Source of the DNA: Lutibacter maritimus
Lineage (GTDB): Bacteria; Bacteroidota; Bacteroidia; Flavobacteriales; Flavobacteriaceae
Direction of reading: 5' to 3'
Length of the DNA: 64,000 nucleotides
Assembly: GCF_900116115.1 (NCBI RefSeq)
Contig: NZ_FOZP01000004.1
Location: forward strand, 246,675 to 310,674
Shown here in pieces: positions 45,870 through 53,470 of the stretch (positions within the stretch are counted from its first letter, which is position 1; each line of letters begins with the position of its first letter). Under the pieces are notes generated by a model. It made no database searches. It saw only the letters and a list, made by a program, of their open reading frames with translations, and was not told the origin of the DNA. Position numbers and translations under genes: made by a program.

Positions 45870-48800
45870 TTAATTTTTTTCTGCTAATCTTAAAATATCT
45901 CCAAAAACGCCACGCGCTGTAACCGCTGCTCCTGCTCCTGCTCCTTGAATTACAATTGGTTTTTCGCCGTACGATTCTGTAAATACTTCAAAAATTGCGT
46001 CGGCTCCTTGTATTTGTCCTAATGCACTATTTGCAGGAACAGAAATTAATTTTACTTCTAAAATTCCTTTGTCTTCTTGCAAATTACCCGATAAATCACC
46101 AATATATCTTAACACATGATTTTCTTTTTGCGCTTCTTTTTTAGCTTGGTAATACGCATTCATTTCTTCTAATTTACCTAAAAATTCTTTTGCAGAACCT
46201 TCTCGTAAATTTTCTGGAATTAAATTTTCAATAATAACATCCTCAAATTCATTTTGCAAATCTAACTCTCTGGCTAAAATTAATAATTTTCTTCCTACAT
46301 CATTTCCGCACAAATCTTCTCTCGGATCTGGTTCAGTATAACCGTTTTTAATAGCTTCACCTAAAACTTCACTAAAAGGCCTGTTTTGAACAGAAAAATT
46401 GTTAAACAAATAACTTAAGCTCCCTGAAAAAACTCCTCTAATTCTTGTAATATTTTCACCAGAATCATGCAATAATTTAATCGTATCAATCAATGGTAAA
46501 CCAGCACCAACATTGGTTTCGTACAAATATGCTTTTTTAAATTCTTTTAATTTACCACGCAATTCTTTGTAAAATGAATAGCTTAATGTATTGGCAATTT
46601 TGTTTGAAGAAATTAAATCGAAACCATTTTCAACTAGGTTTATATAGTTTTTTACAAATTCGCTATTTGCGGTATTATCTATAGCAATTAAGTTTTCTAA
46701 ATGATTTTTTTCAGCAAAATCTAAAATATTCTGAATATTATTTTCAACTGTACTATTTTCTAAATCTTTAGCCCAATTTTCAGAAACACCATTTTTATTA
46801 AACAATACTTTTGATGAGTTAGCTACTGCAAAAATGTTTAAATTGATATTTTTTCTATTGATAATGTTTTCTTTGCTTTTTAAAATTTGATTGATCAGCG
46901 TTCCTCCAACTAATCCTTTTCCAAAAATGGCAATATTTATGTTTTTAGAAACACCGAAAATTTCACCGTGAATTACATTTACCGCTTTGTTTAAATCTGA
47001 TTTTTTTACCACCAAACACACATTTTCGCCGGTTACAGTATTGTTAATTAAAATTGGCGTAATATGGTTTTTAATTAAAGCGCTGTATGGCTGATTAAAA
47101 GAGTACAAACTTTGCCCGATGATTGAAATTACCGAAACTTTTTCTGTAACATAAATCTGACTTACATCTTTGGTTTGAAACTCATTACTAAACTCATTTT
47201 CCAACACCGTTTTTGCTTTGTAACCATTTTTAGCTTCCACTACAAAACCAATTCCACGCTCTGATGATCCTTGTGAAATAATACTGATACTGATATTTTC
47301 TCTCCCTAAAGCACCAAAAATTCGTCCATCAACACCAACCTTCCCTAATAAACCTCTACCAATTAAATTTACCAAAGCAACATCTTCTTGCACAGATAAC
47401 GATTTAATTCCGCCTTGCTCCGATTCTGAACCAATTAAAGTTCCAGGATTTTCAGGATCAAACGTATTTAATATTCTTAACGGAATATTCTTTTCTATTA
47501 ATGGAATAATGGTTTTTGCGTGTAAAATATTTGCTCCAAAATTGGCCATTTCATTAGCTTCCTGATACGAAAGTTTTTCTATCTTTTTTGAATTTTCAAC
47601 CAAATCCGGATTTGCAGTATAAATTCCGCTTACATGTGTATAATTTTGAAACTCTTCAGCATTTAAAAAGTTTGCTATTAATGATGCCGTATAATTACTA
47701 CCATTTCTACCCAAAGTAGTTGTTTCCCCATTTAAATTTGATGCAATAAAACCAGTAATTATTTGCGTAACATCACCATTATTCTTTCTATAATATTCAA
47801 TCACATTTTCTTCTGAAACACTTTCAAAAGGTAAGGCTTTTCCAAACTGATTATTAGTTTTTATCAATGTTCTAGCATCTACAAAATTGGCTTTTATACA
47901 CAATTTATTTAATAAATGAGTCAAAGTTTTTGCAGATAAAATTTCTCCTTGCGCCAACACCTGATCTTTTACTTTTGGAGTGTAATCTCCTAGTAAATTT
48001 ACACCTCTAAAAATTTCATCTAATAATTGAAATTCAGCACCTAAATCCACCGAATTATCAATTTCTAATTGATAGCTTTTCAGTTTTTCAAACTCATCAG
48101 CATATGGCAAATTATTTTTTGCTTTTTCTAAAATAGACTCTAAAGAATCTGTAGTATTTCCTCTTGCTGAAACCACCACAGTTATTTTTTCTCCATTTTT
48201 AATTTTATTAGCAATAATTTGTAAAGAACTCTCAATTCCAATACCGTTTGCTAATGACTTTCCTCCAAATTTTACTACTTTCATTTTATTTTTTTTAGAA
48301 CTTTGATTAAATATTGGCTCTATAATTTTACTCAATTGTTGATATTCCATTAAAAAAGCGTCGTGCCCGTGTACAGAATTTATTTCGTTATAGGTAACTT
48401 TTGGGTTTGTTAATGCTAAATGTTTGTGTGTTTCTCTATTTTCTTCCGCAGTAAAAAACAAATCAGAATCTACTCCAACAATATGAATATTTGCTTTAAT
48501 TGAATCTAAAATTGTTGCTTCTCTACCTTTAGTTACATCAATTGTTCTTAATAATTGATTCATTAATTTATAGGCCGAAAGCTGAAAACGTTCTTGTAAT
48601 TTTTTACCGTGATGCAACAACCAACTTTCTACATTAAAAATTTCTAACTCTTCATTTTTTGATCGTTGGAAACGTTCTTTAAACGATTCTGGAGTTCGGT
48701 AACACAACATTGCATGCATACGAGCATCGTGCACCGGATTGCAAGAATTTGATAAAAACTGTTCCTGAATTTGGCAATTTGCAATTAACCAATCGGTAGA

Positions 48801-49259
48801 TTTCCAATCGGTTGCAATGGTTATTAAGTGTTTTGTAATTGTTGGATTTAACACTGCCATTTCCCACGCAATTCCACCTCCTAATGAACCTCCTATTAAT
48901 GCAAAAAGTTCCTTCAATTTTAATTCTTGTAAACCAATTAAAAATATTTTAGCAATATCTCGCGCCACAAAATCTTTATAATTTTCAATCACAAAACCAT
49001 CAAAACCATTTCCAGGAATATTGAATGATAAAACAGTATATTTATTGGCATCAATTACTTTATTTCCACCAACCAAATCGCACCACCAACCATTTTCACC
49101 GGCAACATCACTATTACCTGTTAATGCGTGATTTACTAAAACTACCGGTGCAGTATATAAATCTTGTCCAAATAGTTGATACGAAAGATTTATATCCTGA
49201 CCTAAAGTTCCTTTTTCAGGAATAAAATTGGTTATTTTAATATGTTTTAACTTACTCAT
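45870..49259 (-). CDS. Fusion of MetX-like homoserine acetyltransferase with aspartokinase/homoserine dehydrogenase
   Basis: A 1129-residue three-enzyme protein. Residues 1-325 are a MetX-type alpha/beta hydrolase with a visible triad: Ser125 (GGSLGGG), Asp266 (VDSDLF) and His299 (HGHDAF), plus NHALTGNSDVAG. Residue 326 is a Met that begins an aspartokinase (MKVVKFGGKSLANG) with ACT-type regulatory repeats (about 640-780). Homoserine dehydrogenase follows (IAIFGKGLVGGTLINQ; KEFKKAYLYETNVGAGLPLI). The 804-residue ThrA part compares with 820 in E. coli ThrA. The protein could phosphorylate aspartate, make homoserine and acetylate it. A SAM-I riboswitch lies upstream. Confidence 0.93.
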   Translation of the reverse strand: MSKLKHIKITNFIPEKGTLGQDINLSYQLFGQDLYTAPVVLVNHALTGNSDVAGENGWWCDLVGGNKVIDANKYTVLSFNIPGNGFDGFVIENYKDFVARDIAKIFLIGLQELKLKELFALIGGSLGGGIAWEMAVLNPTITKHLITIATDWKSTDWLIANCQIQEQFLSNSCNPVHDARMHAMLCYRTPESFKERFQRSKNEELEIFNVESWLLHHGKKLQERFQLSAYKLMNQLLRTIDVTKGREATILDSIKANIHIVGVDSDLFFTAEENRETHKHLALTNPKVTYNEINSVHGHDAFLMEYQQLSKIIEPIFNQSSKKNKMKVVKFGGKSLANGIGIESSLQIIANKIKNGEKITVVVSARGNTTDSLESILEKAKNNLPYADEFEKLKSYQLEIDNSVDLGAEFQLLDEIFRGVNLLGDYTPKVKDQVLAQGEILSAKTLTHLLNKLCIKANFVDARTLIKTNNQFGKALPFESVSEENVIEYYRKNNGDVTQIITGFIASNLNGETTTLGRNGSNYTASLIANFLNAEEFQNYTHVSGIYTANPDLVENSKKIEKLSYQEANEMANFGANILHAKTIIPLIEKNIPLRILNTFDPENPGTLIGSESEQGGIKSLSVQEDVALVNLIGRGLLGKVGVDGRIFGALGRENISISIISQGSSERGIGFVVEAKNGYKAKTVLENEFSNEFQTKDVSQIYVTEKVSVISIIGQSLYSFNQPYSALIKNHITPILINNTVTGENVCLVVKKSDLNKAVNVIHGEIFGVSKNINIAIFGKGLVGGTLINQILKSKENIINRKNINLNIFAVANSSKVLFNKNGVSENWAKDLENSTVENNIQNILDFAEKNHLENLIAIDNTANSEFVKNYINLVENGFDLISSNKIANTLSYSFYKELRGKLKEFKKAYLYETNVGAGLPLIDTIKLLHDSGENITRIRGVFSGSLSYLFNNFSVQNRPFSEVLGEAIKNGYTEPDPREDLCGNDVGRKLLILARELDLQNEFEDVIIENLIPENLREGSAKEFLGKLEEMNAYYQAKKEAQKENHVLRYIGDLSGNLQEDKGILEVKLISVPANSALGQIQGADAIFEVFTESYGEKPIVIQGAGAGAAVTARGVFGDILRLAEKN

Positions 49260-49359
49260 TAAATTATTTATTCATTGATTAAAAATCAAAAAACTGACTT
49301 TAGTTGCTTAAAAAATAATGTTATGAGAAATTGCAGAAATTACCGAAAGTAATTATTGA

Positions 49360-49456
49360 GTTATCTATCCAAATTGGGTAGAATTTAGCACCTTCTTTAA
49401 AAATAAAGGGTTGCTAAGGCTTCACTGGGTCTATTCCCTCTGCCTTTCTTGATAAC
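49360..49456 (-). ncRNA. SAM-I riboswitch (S-box) upstream of metX-thrA
   Basis: The minus strand shows AGAGGGA, GAAGCC, GCAACCC, AAGGTGCTA and a closing GATAAC that pairs with the 5' GTTATC. The order and spacing match the S-box upstream of metH. A small hairpin ATTAC-TTTCG-GTAAT lies just downstream (about 49340), followed by 80 bases to the start codon. No U-tract terminator is visible, so the mode of control is open. Confidence 0.93.
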
Positions 49457-49532
49457 AATTGTCAATTAGTTTATGAACTAAGGCGCAAATTAACGTAATA
49501 ATTTTTTCTCACACAAAAAATTTCAGCATAAA

Positions 49533-50807
49533 TTAAATTTGCTTAAAAGCCTCTTCTAAATCTTGCTTTAAATCTTCAATAGCTTCTAAACCTACAGACA
49601 ACCTAATTAAATCTTGAGTTACTCCAGCTCCAGCTTGTTGCTCAATCGTTAATTGTTGGTGCGTTGTACTTGCCGGATGAATTATTAATGATTTTGTGTC
49701 ACCAATATTGGCTAATAATGAAAATATTTTAGTAGCATCTGTCACTTTTTTAGCAGCTTCAAACCCTCCTTTTAAACCAAAAGTAACTAAACCACTTTGT
49801 CCGTTTGGTAAATATTTTTTAGCCAATTTATAGTATTTACTACTTTCTAAACCAGGATAATTTACCCAAGCAACTTCTTCTTTGCTTTCTAACCATTTTG
49901 CCAACTCCAATGCATTTGCACTATGTTGTTTTATACGAACTGGCAACGTTTCTAATCCTTGTATAATTTGAAAAGCGTTAAACGGACTTAAAGCACCACC
50001 AAAATCACGTAATCCTTCTAAAATTAATTTAAAAGTAAACGCAGCTGCTCCTAAAGCTTCGCTATAAATTAAACCATGATAACCTGCTGATGGTTCAGTA
50101 AATTCAGGGAATTTTCCATTGGTCCAATCAAAAGTTCCGGCATCAATAATGGCGCCACCTAAAGAGTTTCCTTGTCCGCCTATATATTTTGTTAATGAAT
50201 GGATTACCAAATTTGCTCCGTGTTTTATTGGATTTAACAACGCTGGACTTGCAACAGTATTGTCAACAATAAATGGCACTCCAGCTGCTTTTGATTGTTC
50301 TGCAATAGCTTCTAAATCTAACACGTCTAATTTTGGATTTCCTAAAGATTCAACAAAAAAAGCTTTTGTATTTTCTTGCACTGCATTTTTAAAATTTTCT
50401 GGGTTTGAAGCATCTACAAACGTAGTTGTTATTCCCAATCTTGGTAAGGTAACATTTAGTAAAGTAAATGTTCCGCCATACAAACTACTTGAAGCTACTA
50501 TATGATCACCAGCTTTTAATAAGGTTAACAATCCTGTAGAAATTGCCGAAGTTCCTGATGCAAAGACTACCGCACCAACACCACCTTCAATGGCGGCTAA
50601 ACGTTGTTGTAAAATATCATTGGTAGGGTTGTTTAATCTGGTATAAATAAATCCTAATTCTTTTAATGAAAATAAATTTGCCGCGTGTTCTGTATCATTA
50701 AAAACATACGATGATGTTTGATAAATTGGAACAGCTCTCGTTCCTCCTGTTTTAGTTGTATCGTGTCCGGCGTGTAATGCTTGTGTTGAAATTTTTTGAG
50801 TACTCAT
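49533..50807 (-). CDS. metY: O-acetylhomoserine sulfhydrylase
   Basis: A 424-residue PLP enzyme that makes homocysteine from O-acetylhomoserine and sulfide. The PLP lysine is in NLVIHSLTKYIGGQGNSLGG, and YTRLNNPTNDILQQRL and SLLANIGDTKSLIIHPAST are typical of MetY. The HSLTKYIGG motif and length of about 425 residues separate it from the MetZ-like gene of this island. It lies behind two attenuators in series (50843-51054) and upstream of the metX-thrA riboswitch. Confidence 0.93.
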   Translation of the reverse strand: MSTQKISTQALHAGHDTTKTGGTRAVPIYQTSSYVFNDTEHAANLFSLKELGFIYTRLNNPTNDILQQRLAAIEGGVGAVVFASGTSAISTGLLTLLKAGDHIVASSSLYGGTFTLLNVTLPRLGITTTFVDASNPENFKNAVQENTKAFFVESLGNPKLDVLDLEAIAEQSKAAGVPFIVDNTVASPALLNPIKHGANLVIHSLTKYIGGQGNSLGGAIIDAGTFDWTNGKFPEFTEPSAGYHGLIYSEALGAAAFTFKLILEGLRDFGGALSPFNAFQIIQGLETLPVRIKQHSANALELAKWLESKEEVAWVNYPGLESSKYYKLAKKYLPNGQSGLVTFGLKGGFEAAKKVTDATKIFSLLANIGDTKSLIIHPASTTHQQLTIEQQAGAGVTQDLIRLSVGLEAIEDLKQDLEEAFKQI

Positions 50808-50842
50808 TGTTATATTTTTTATATTTTAATTCTAATGTATTT

Positions 50843-50886
50843 TAATAAAAAAGTCCCTTTGGTTTTAGGTATTACCAAAGGGACTT
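50843..50886 (-). terminator. Attenuator terminator 2 (between leader peptide 2 and metY)
   Basis: A 13-bp perfect stem (50851-50863 with 50874-50886; AAGTCCCTTTGGT and its complement) with a 10-base loop and a T6 run on the minus strand. It ends 36 bases before the metY start. The 3' half of its first arm and its loop can instead pair with codons 26-30 of leader peptide 2: 50868-50879 with 50920-50931, 12 pairs including one G-U. This is the predicted antiterminator. Confidence 0.88.
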
Positions 50887-50914
50887 AAATCTATATCGAT
50901 TTTATTTTTTCCAT

Positions 50915-51007
50915 TTATTTTTGGCAATACCATTTCATTGTGCTACGCATCATTTGCATAGACATTTCTGATAAGTTGCACATATTTTTTGGAAAATTTA
51001 AATTCAT
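50915..51007 (-). CDS. Methionine-rich leader peptide 2
   Basis: A 30-codon open frame with seven Met codons (1, 9, 15, 17, 19, 20, 24) and two Cys codons (10, 28). It runs MNLNFPKNMCNLSEM, then SMQMMRSTM, and ends WYCQK. It starts 20 bases after the T run of terminator 1, with no promoter visible between them, and is followed by terminator 2. Slow decoding of Met19-Met20 would leave codons 26-30 free to pair with the terminator arm. The composition is far from random, and the placement between two intrinsic terminators is the main evidence. It is too short for standard gene callers. Confidence 0.82.
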   Translation of the reverse strand: MNLNFPKNMCNLSEMSMQMMRSTMKWYCQK

Positions 51008-51026
51008 TTTATTACTTTTTTGATAT

Positions 51027-51054
51027 AAAAAAACCTCTGAGTTATCAGAGGTTT
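51027..51054 (-). terminator. Attenuator terminator 1 (between leader peptides 1 and 2)
   Basis: A 10-bp perfect stem AAACCTCTGA / TCAGAGGTTT with a 4-base loop, followed on the minus strand by T7. The competing pairing is CAGAGG in codons 17-19 of leader peptide 1 (51093-51098) with CCTCTG of the first terminator arm (51046-51051). It is extended after a 3x3 internal loop by CTATT (51085-51089) with AATAG (51055-51059). Confidence 0.88.
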
Positions 51055-51078
51055 CTATTTGTTATATTTTATTACATT

Positions 51079-51147
51079 TTAAACAATAGCATCCTCTGTG
51101 TAAATTTTACACATCATTGTACGCATTTTGTTAAACATAATTTTCAT
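51079..51147 (-). CDS. Methionine-rich leader peptide 1
   Basis: A 22-codon open frame with five Met codons (1, 4, 8, 11, 12) and one Cys (13): MKIMFNKMRTMMC, then KIYTEDAIV. It begins about 14 bases after the predicted transcription start and is followed 25 bases after its stop by terminator 1. A ribosome paused at Met11-Met12 would cover roughly to codon 16 and leave codons 17-19 free for the antiterminator. A ribosome that reaches the stop codon would mask them and let the terminator form. Confidence 0.82.
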   Translation of the reverse strand: MKIMFNKMRTMMCKIYTEDAIV

Positions 51148-51167
51148 TTTTCTTTATTTTGATGTGA

Positions 51168-51197
51168 CAAATGTAAATACATTTTTTTAATATGCAA
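51168..51197 (-). promoter_or_regulatory. Promoter of the metY attenuator leader
   Basis: On the minus strand, TTG (51195-51197), exactly 19 bases and TACATTTG (51168-51175) match TTG-N19-TAnnTTTG. Transcription would start near 51161, giving a leader of about 310 bases before the second terminator. Confidence 0.75.
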
Positions 51198-51209
51198 CAA
51201 AAAAATTAA

Positions 51210-51632
51210 TTATTTTAATTCTGCCGTACCAAAGCTAACTGAAAAATCAACACACCAAATATTTACAATTTTATACTTCGCTACATCTGTATTTTCAGGA
51301 ATTGTGTACGTAAAATCACCTGAAATTCCTTTTAAATCGCCCAAGTTTACAAATTCTGTAGAATTCACATCTGTAGATAAATACACTAATAATTTTGGCC
51401 CATTATCCGTTTTAAAATTTGAGAAACTTAATACTGTTATATCAGCATTTACAGATGCTTTTCCAGATGTTGGATGTGCTCCATTTACAAAATCTCCCAT
51501 CACAAAAATGTTTCCATTTGTTGGGTTATCATCTTCCATTTCCATTTGCTGTACAATTGTTTCCATTTCATCGTTTCCCGAGCAATTACTAAATATTAAA
51601 GCAAAAAGTACCAATACAGTTATTTTCTTCAT
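51210..51632 (-). CDS. DM13-domain lipoprotein
   Basis: A 140-residue predicted lipoprotein (Cys17 in LIFSNCSGND). Residues about 40-140 form a DM13 domain: GDFVNGAHPTSGKASV, FSNFKTDNGPKLLVYLS, and a terminal IWCVDFSVSFGTAELK with the conserved Cys of the domain. DM13 is thought to have a redox or electron-transfer role. It lies just upstream of the metY leader promoter in the same direction, with no obvious link to methionine metabolism. Confidence 0.85.
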   Translation of the reverse strand: MKKITVLVLFALIFSNCSGNDEMETIVQQMEMEDDNPTNGNIFVMGDFVNGAHPTSGKASVNADITVLSFSNFKTDNGPKLLVYLSTDVNSTEFVNLGDLKGISGDFTYTIPENTDVAKYKIVNIWCVDFSVSFGTAELK

Positions 51633-51741
51633 AATATATTTAAGTTTTATAAACTATAGTCTAAAAAAGATTAAAATCATTACAAAATATTCATTAAAAA
51701 ATTATTTGATAGTTAATTAGTATTTAGTTTTTAAATTTTCA

Positions 51742-51749
51742 TAACTTTG
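51742..51749 (+). promoter_or_regulatory. metK promoter -7 element
   Basis: TAACTTTG fits TAnnTTTG. A convincing TTG at -33 is not seen. A start near 51756 would place the structured leader at the 5' end of the transcript. Confidence 0.55.
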
Positions 51750-51765
51750 CAAACGAAATATTCAA

Positions 51766-51849
51766 GAGGAAAAATTTGAACTGATTGCAACCTCATTAAA
51801 AAATGCTAAAGCAGTAATTATTTACTCTCTTTAGCGACCAACGCAATCA
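51766..51849 (+). ncRNA. Candidate SAM-II-like riboswitch in the metK leader
   Basis: GAGG (51766-51769) pairs with CCTC (51791-51794). The loop segments ACTG (51780-51783) and GCA (51787-51789) pair with CAGT (51812-51815) and TGC (51804-51806), giving an H-type pseudoknot with AUU facing UAAAG. The words CTGATT, AACC and GCTAAA in this order are those of SAM-II aptamers. A competing hairpin, GCTAAAG (51805-51811) with CTTTAGC (51829-51835), extended by AGTAA/TTACT, and a second alternative, TGATTGC (51782-51788) with GCAATCA (51843-51849), could form the expression platform. Assignment to SAM-II rather than a divergent S-box is inference. Confidence 0.55.
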
Positions 51850-51886
51850 ACAAAATTTTCTTCAAACAATTTAAAATTAAATAATT

Positions 51887-53143
51887 ATGTCATATTTATT
51901 TACATCCGAATCAGTTTCTGAAGGACATCCAGATAAAGTTGCTGATCAAATTTCGGATTCATTAGTAGATAACTTTTTAGCTTTTGATGAAAACTCAAAA
52001 GTTGCTTGTGAAACATTGGTTACAACTGGTCAAGTAGTATTAGCTGGAGAAGTAAAATCTAACACATATTTAGATGTTCAAAAAATAGCACGTGATGTTA
52101 TCAATCAAATTGGTTATACTAAAAGTGAGTATATGTTTGATGGAAATTCTTGCGGTGTTTTTTCTGCAATTCACGAACAATCGCAAGATATTAATCAAGG
52201 TGTTGATAGAGCAACCAAAGAAGAGCAAGGTGCTGGTGATCAAGGAATGATGTTTGGTTACGCAACCAACGAAACCGAAAATTATATGCCTTTAGCATTG
52301 TATTTAAGTCATTTAATTCTACACGAATTGGCTGCTTTAAGACGCGAAAATAATGAAATAACCTATTTACGTCCAGATTCTAAAAGTCAGGTTACTATTG
52401 AATACACCGATGATAATGTTCCTTTTAGAATTAAAGATATTGTAGTTTCAACACAACATGATGATTTTGGACCAACAGACGAAGCTATGTTAGCTAAAAT
52501 TAAAAGTGATGTTATTTCAATTTTAATTCCTAGAGTTTTAAAACAATTACCAGCTAATATTAAAGCATTGTTTAATGATAATATTACATATCACGTAAAT
52601 CCTACCGGGAAATTTGTAATTGGCGGACCTCACGGAGATACAGGGTTAACAGGAAGAAAGATTATTGTTGATACTTACGGTGGAAAAGGAGCTCACGGTG
52701 GTGGAGCTTTCTCTGGAAAAGACCCAAGTAAAGTGGATAGAAGTGCTGCATATGCAACGCGTCATATCGCTAAAAACTTAGTTGCTGCTGGTGTTGCAGA
52801 TGAAATTTTAATTCAGGTTTCTTATGCCATTGGTGTTGTAAAACCAATGGGGATTTATGTAAATACGTACGGAACTTCAAACGTAAATAAAGGTGATGGC
52901 GAAATTGCAGAAATAGTAGAACAACTATTTGATATGAGGCCTGCAGCAATTGAAGCACGTTTAAAACTACGTCAGCCAATGTATTTAGAAACAGCCGCTT
53001 ACGGACATATGGGACGTGACAATAGAACTGTTACAAAAAAATTTACAAATGTTGATGGAACAGAAAAAGTAATTGATGTTGAGTTATTTACTTGGGAAAA
53101 GCTTGATTATGTTGATAAAGTAAAAGCAGCTTTTGGACTGTAA
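51887..53143 (+). CDS. metK: S-adenosylmethionine synthetase
   Basis: A 418-residue MetK that makes SAM from methionine and ATP. Signatures are [35 protein letters not shown] and [18 protein letters not shown]. It is about 30 residues longer than E. coli MetK, mainly through insertions such as [14 protein letters not shown], as is usual in Bacteroidota. It is the only plus-strand gene of the methionine island and has its own structured leader. Confidence 0.96.
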   Translation: MSYLFTSESVSEGHPDKVADQISDSLVDNFLAFDENSKVACETLVTTGQVVLAGEVKSNTYLDVQKIARDVINQIGYTKSEYMFDGNSCGVFSAIHEQSQDINQGVDRATKEEQGAGDQGMMFGYATNETENYMPLALYLSHLILHELAALRRENNEITYLRPDSKSQVTIEYTDDNVPFRIKDIVVSTQHDDFGPTDEAMLAKIKSDVISILIPRVLKQLPANIKALFNDNITYHVNPTGKFVIGGPHGDTGLTGRKIIVDTYGGKGAHGGGAFSGKDPSKVDRSAAYATRHIAKNLVAAGVADEILIQVSYAIGVVKPMGIYVNTYGTSNVNKGDGEIAEIVEQLFDMRPAAIEARLKLRQPMYLETAAYGHMGRDNRTVTKKFTNVDGTEKVIDVELFTWEKLDYVDKVKAAFGL

Positions 53144-53169
53144 TTATTTTATTTTTTAATAAAAATTTA

Positions 53170-53216
53170 AAATCTTCACTACTTTAGGTTCTCCTAAATT
53201 TTTGAAGATTTTTTTA
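53170..53216 (+). terminator. Intrinsic terminator after metK
   Basis: AAATCTTCA and TTTAGG pair with CCTAAA and TGAAGATTT around an internal loop, followed by a T run, 27 bases after the metK stop. Confidence 0.8.
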
Positions 53217-53228
53217 ACTTTTTTTCAC

Positions 53229-53262
53229 AAAAAAAGCCTCTCAAAATTGAGAGGCTTTTTTT
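53229..53262. terminator. Terminator for tRNA-Leu (bidirectional)
   Basis: AAAAAAAGCCTCTCAA-AA-TTGAGAGGCTTTTTTT is a strong stem directly after the tRNA 3' end on the minus strand. It has T runs on both strands and also backs up the metK terminator. Confidence 0.88.
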
Positions 53263-53263
53263 G

Positions 53264-53345
53264 TGCGGGCGGGGAGACTCGAACTCCCACACCTTGCGGC
53301 ACCAGATCCTAAGTCTGGCGTGTCTACCAATTCCACCACGCCCGC
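53264..53345 (-). tRNA. tRNA-Leu (TAG)
   Basis: An 82-nt class II cloverleaf on the minus strand. Acceptor GCGGGCG pairs with CGCCCGC and has discriminator A. Anticodon stem CCAGA/TCTGG encloses CTTAGGA with anticodon TAG. A long variable arm (TGCCGCAAGGTGT) and the T arm GGGAGTTCGAGTCTCCC follow. CCA is not encoded. Confidence 0.96.
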
Positions 53346-53361
53346 GTGGTAATTGTGGGTG

Positions 53362-53390
53362 CAAATATACACAATCCTAACAAATTGCAA
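53362..53390 (-). promoter_or_regulatory. tRNA-Leu promoter
   Basis: TATATTTG (53362-53369 on the minus strand) with TTG 18 bases upstream (53388-53390), 17 bases ahead of the tRNA. Confidence 0.72.
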
Positions 53391-53470
53391 AGTAGTTATT
53401 AAATATTTTTTTAATCAATTTTAATCAAAAAAAAAATGTGTAATTTTGAGTAAAATAAATACTACTCTTA

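Noticed and set aside
50851-50886. Terminator of the DM13 lipoprotein transcript only
   Set aside because: The DM13 gene ends at 51210, and a consensus promoter (51168-51197) and two Met-rich frames with matching antiterminators lie between it and this hairpin, so an attenuator explains more.
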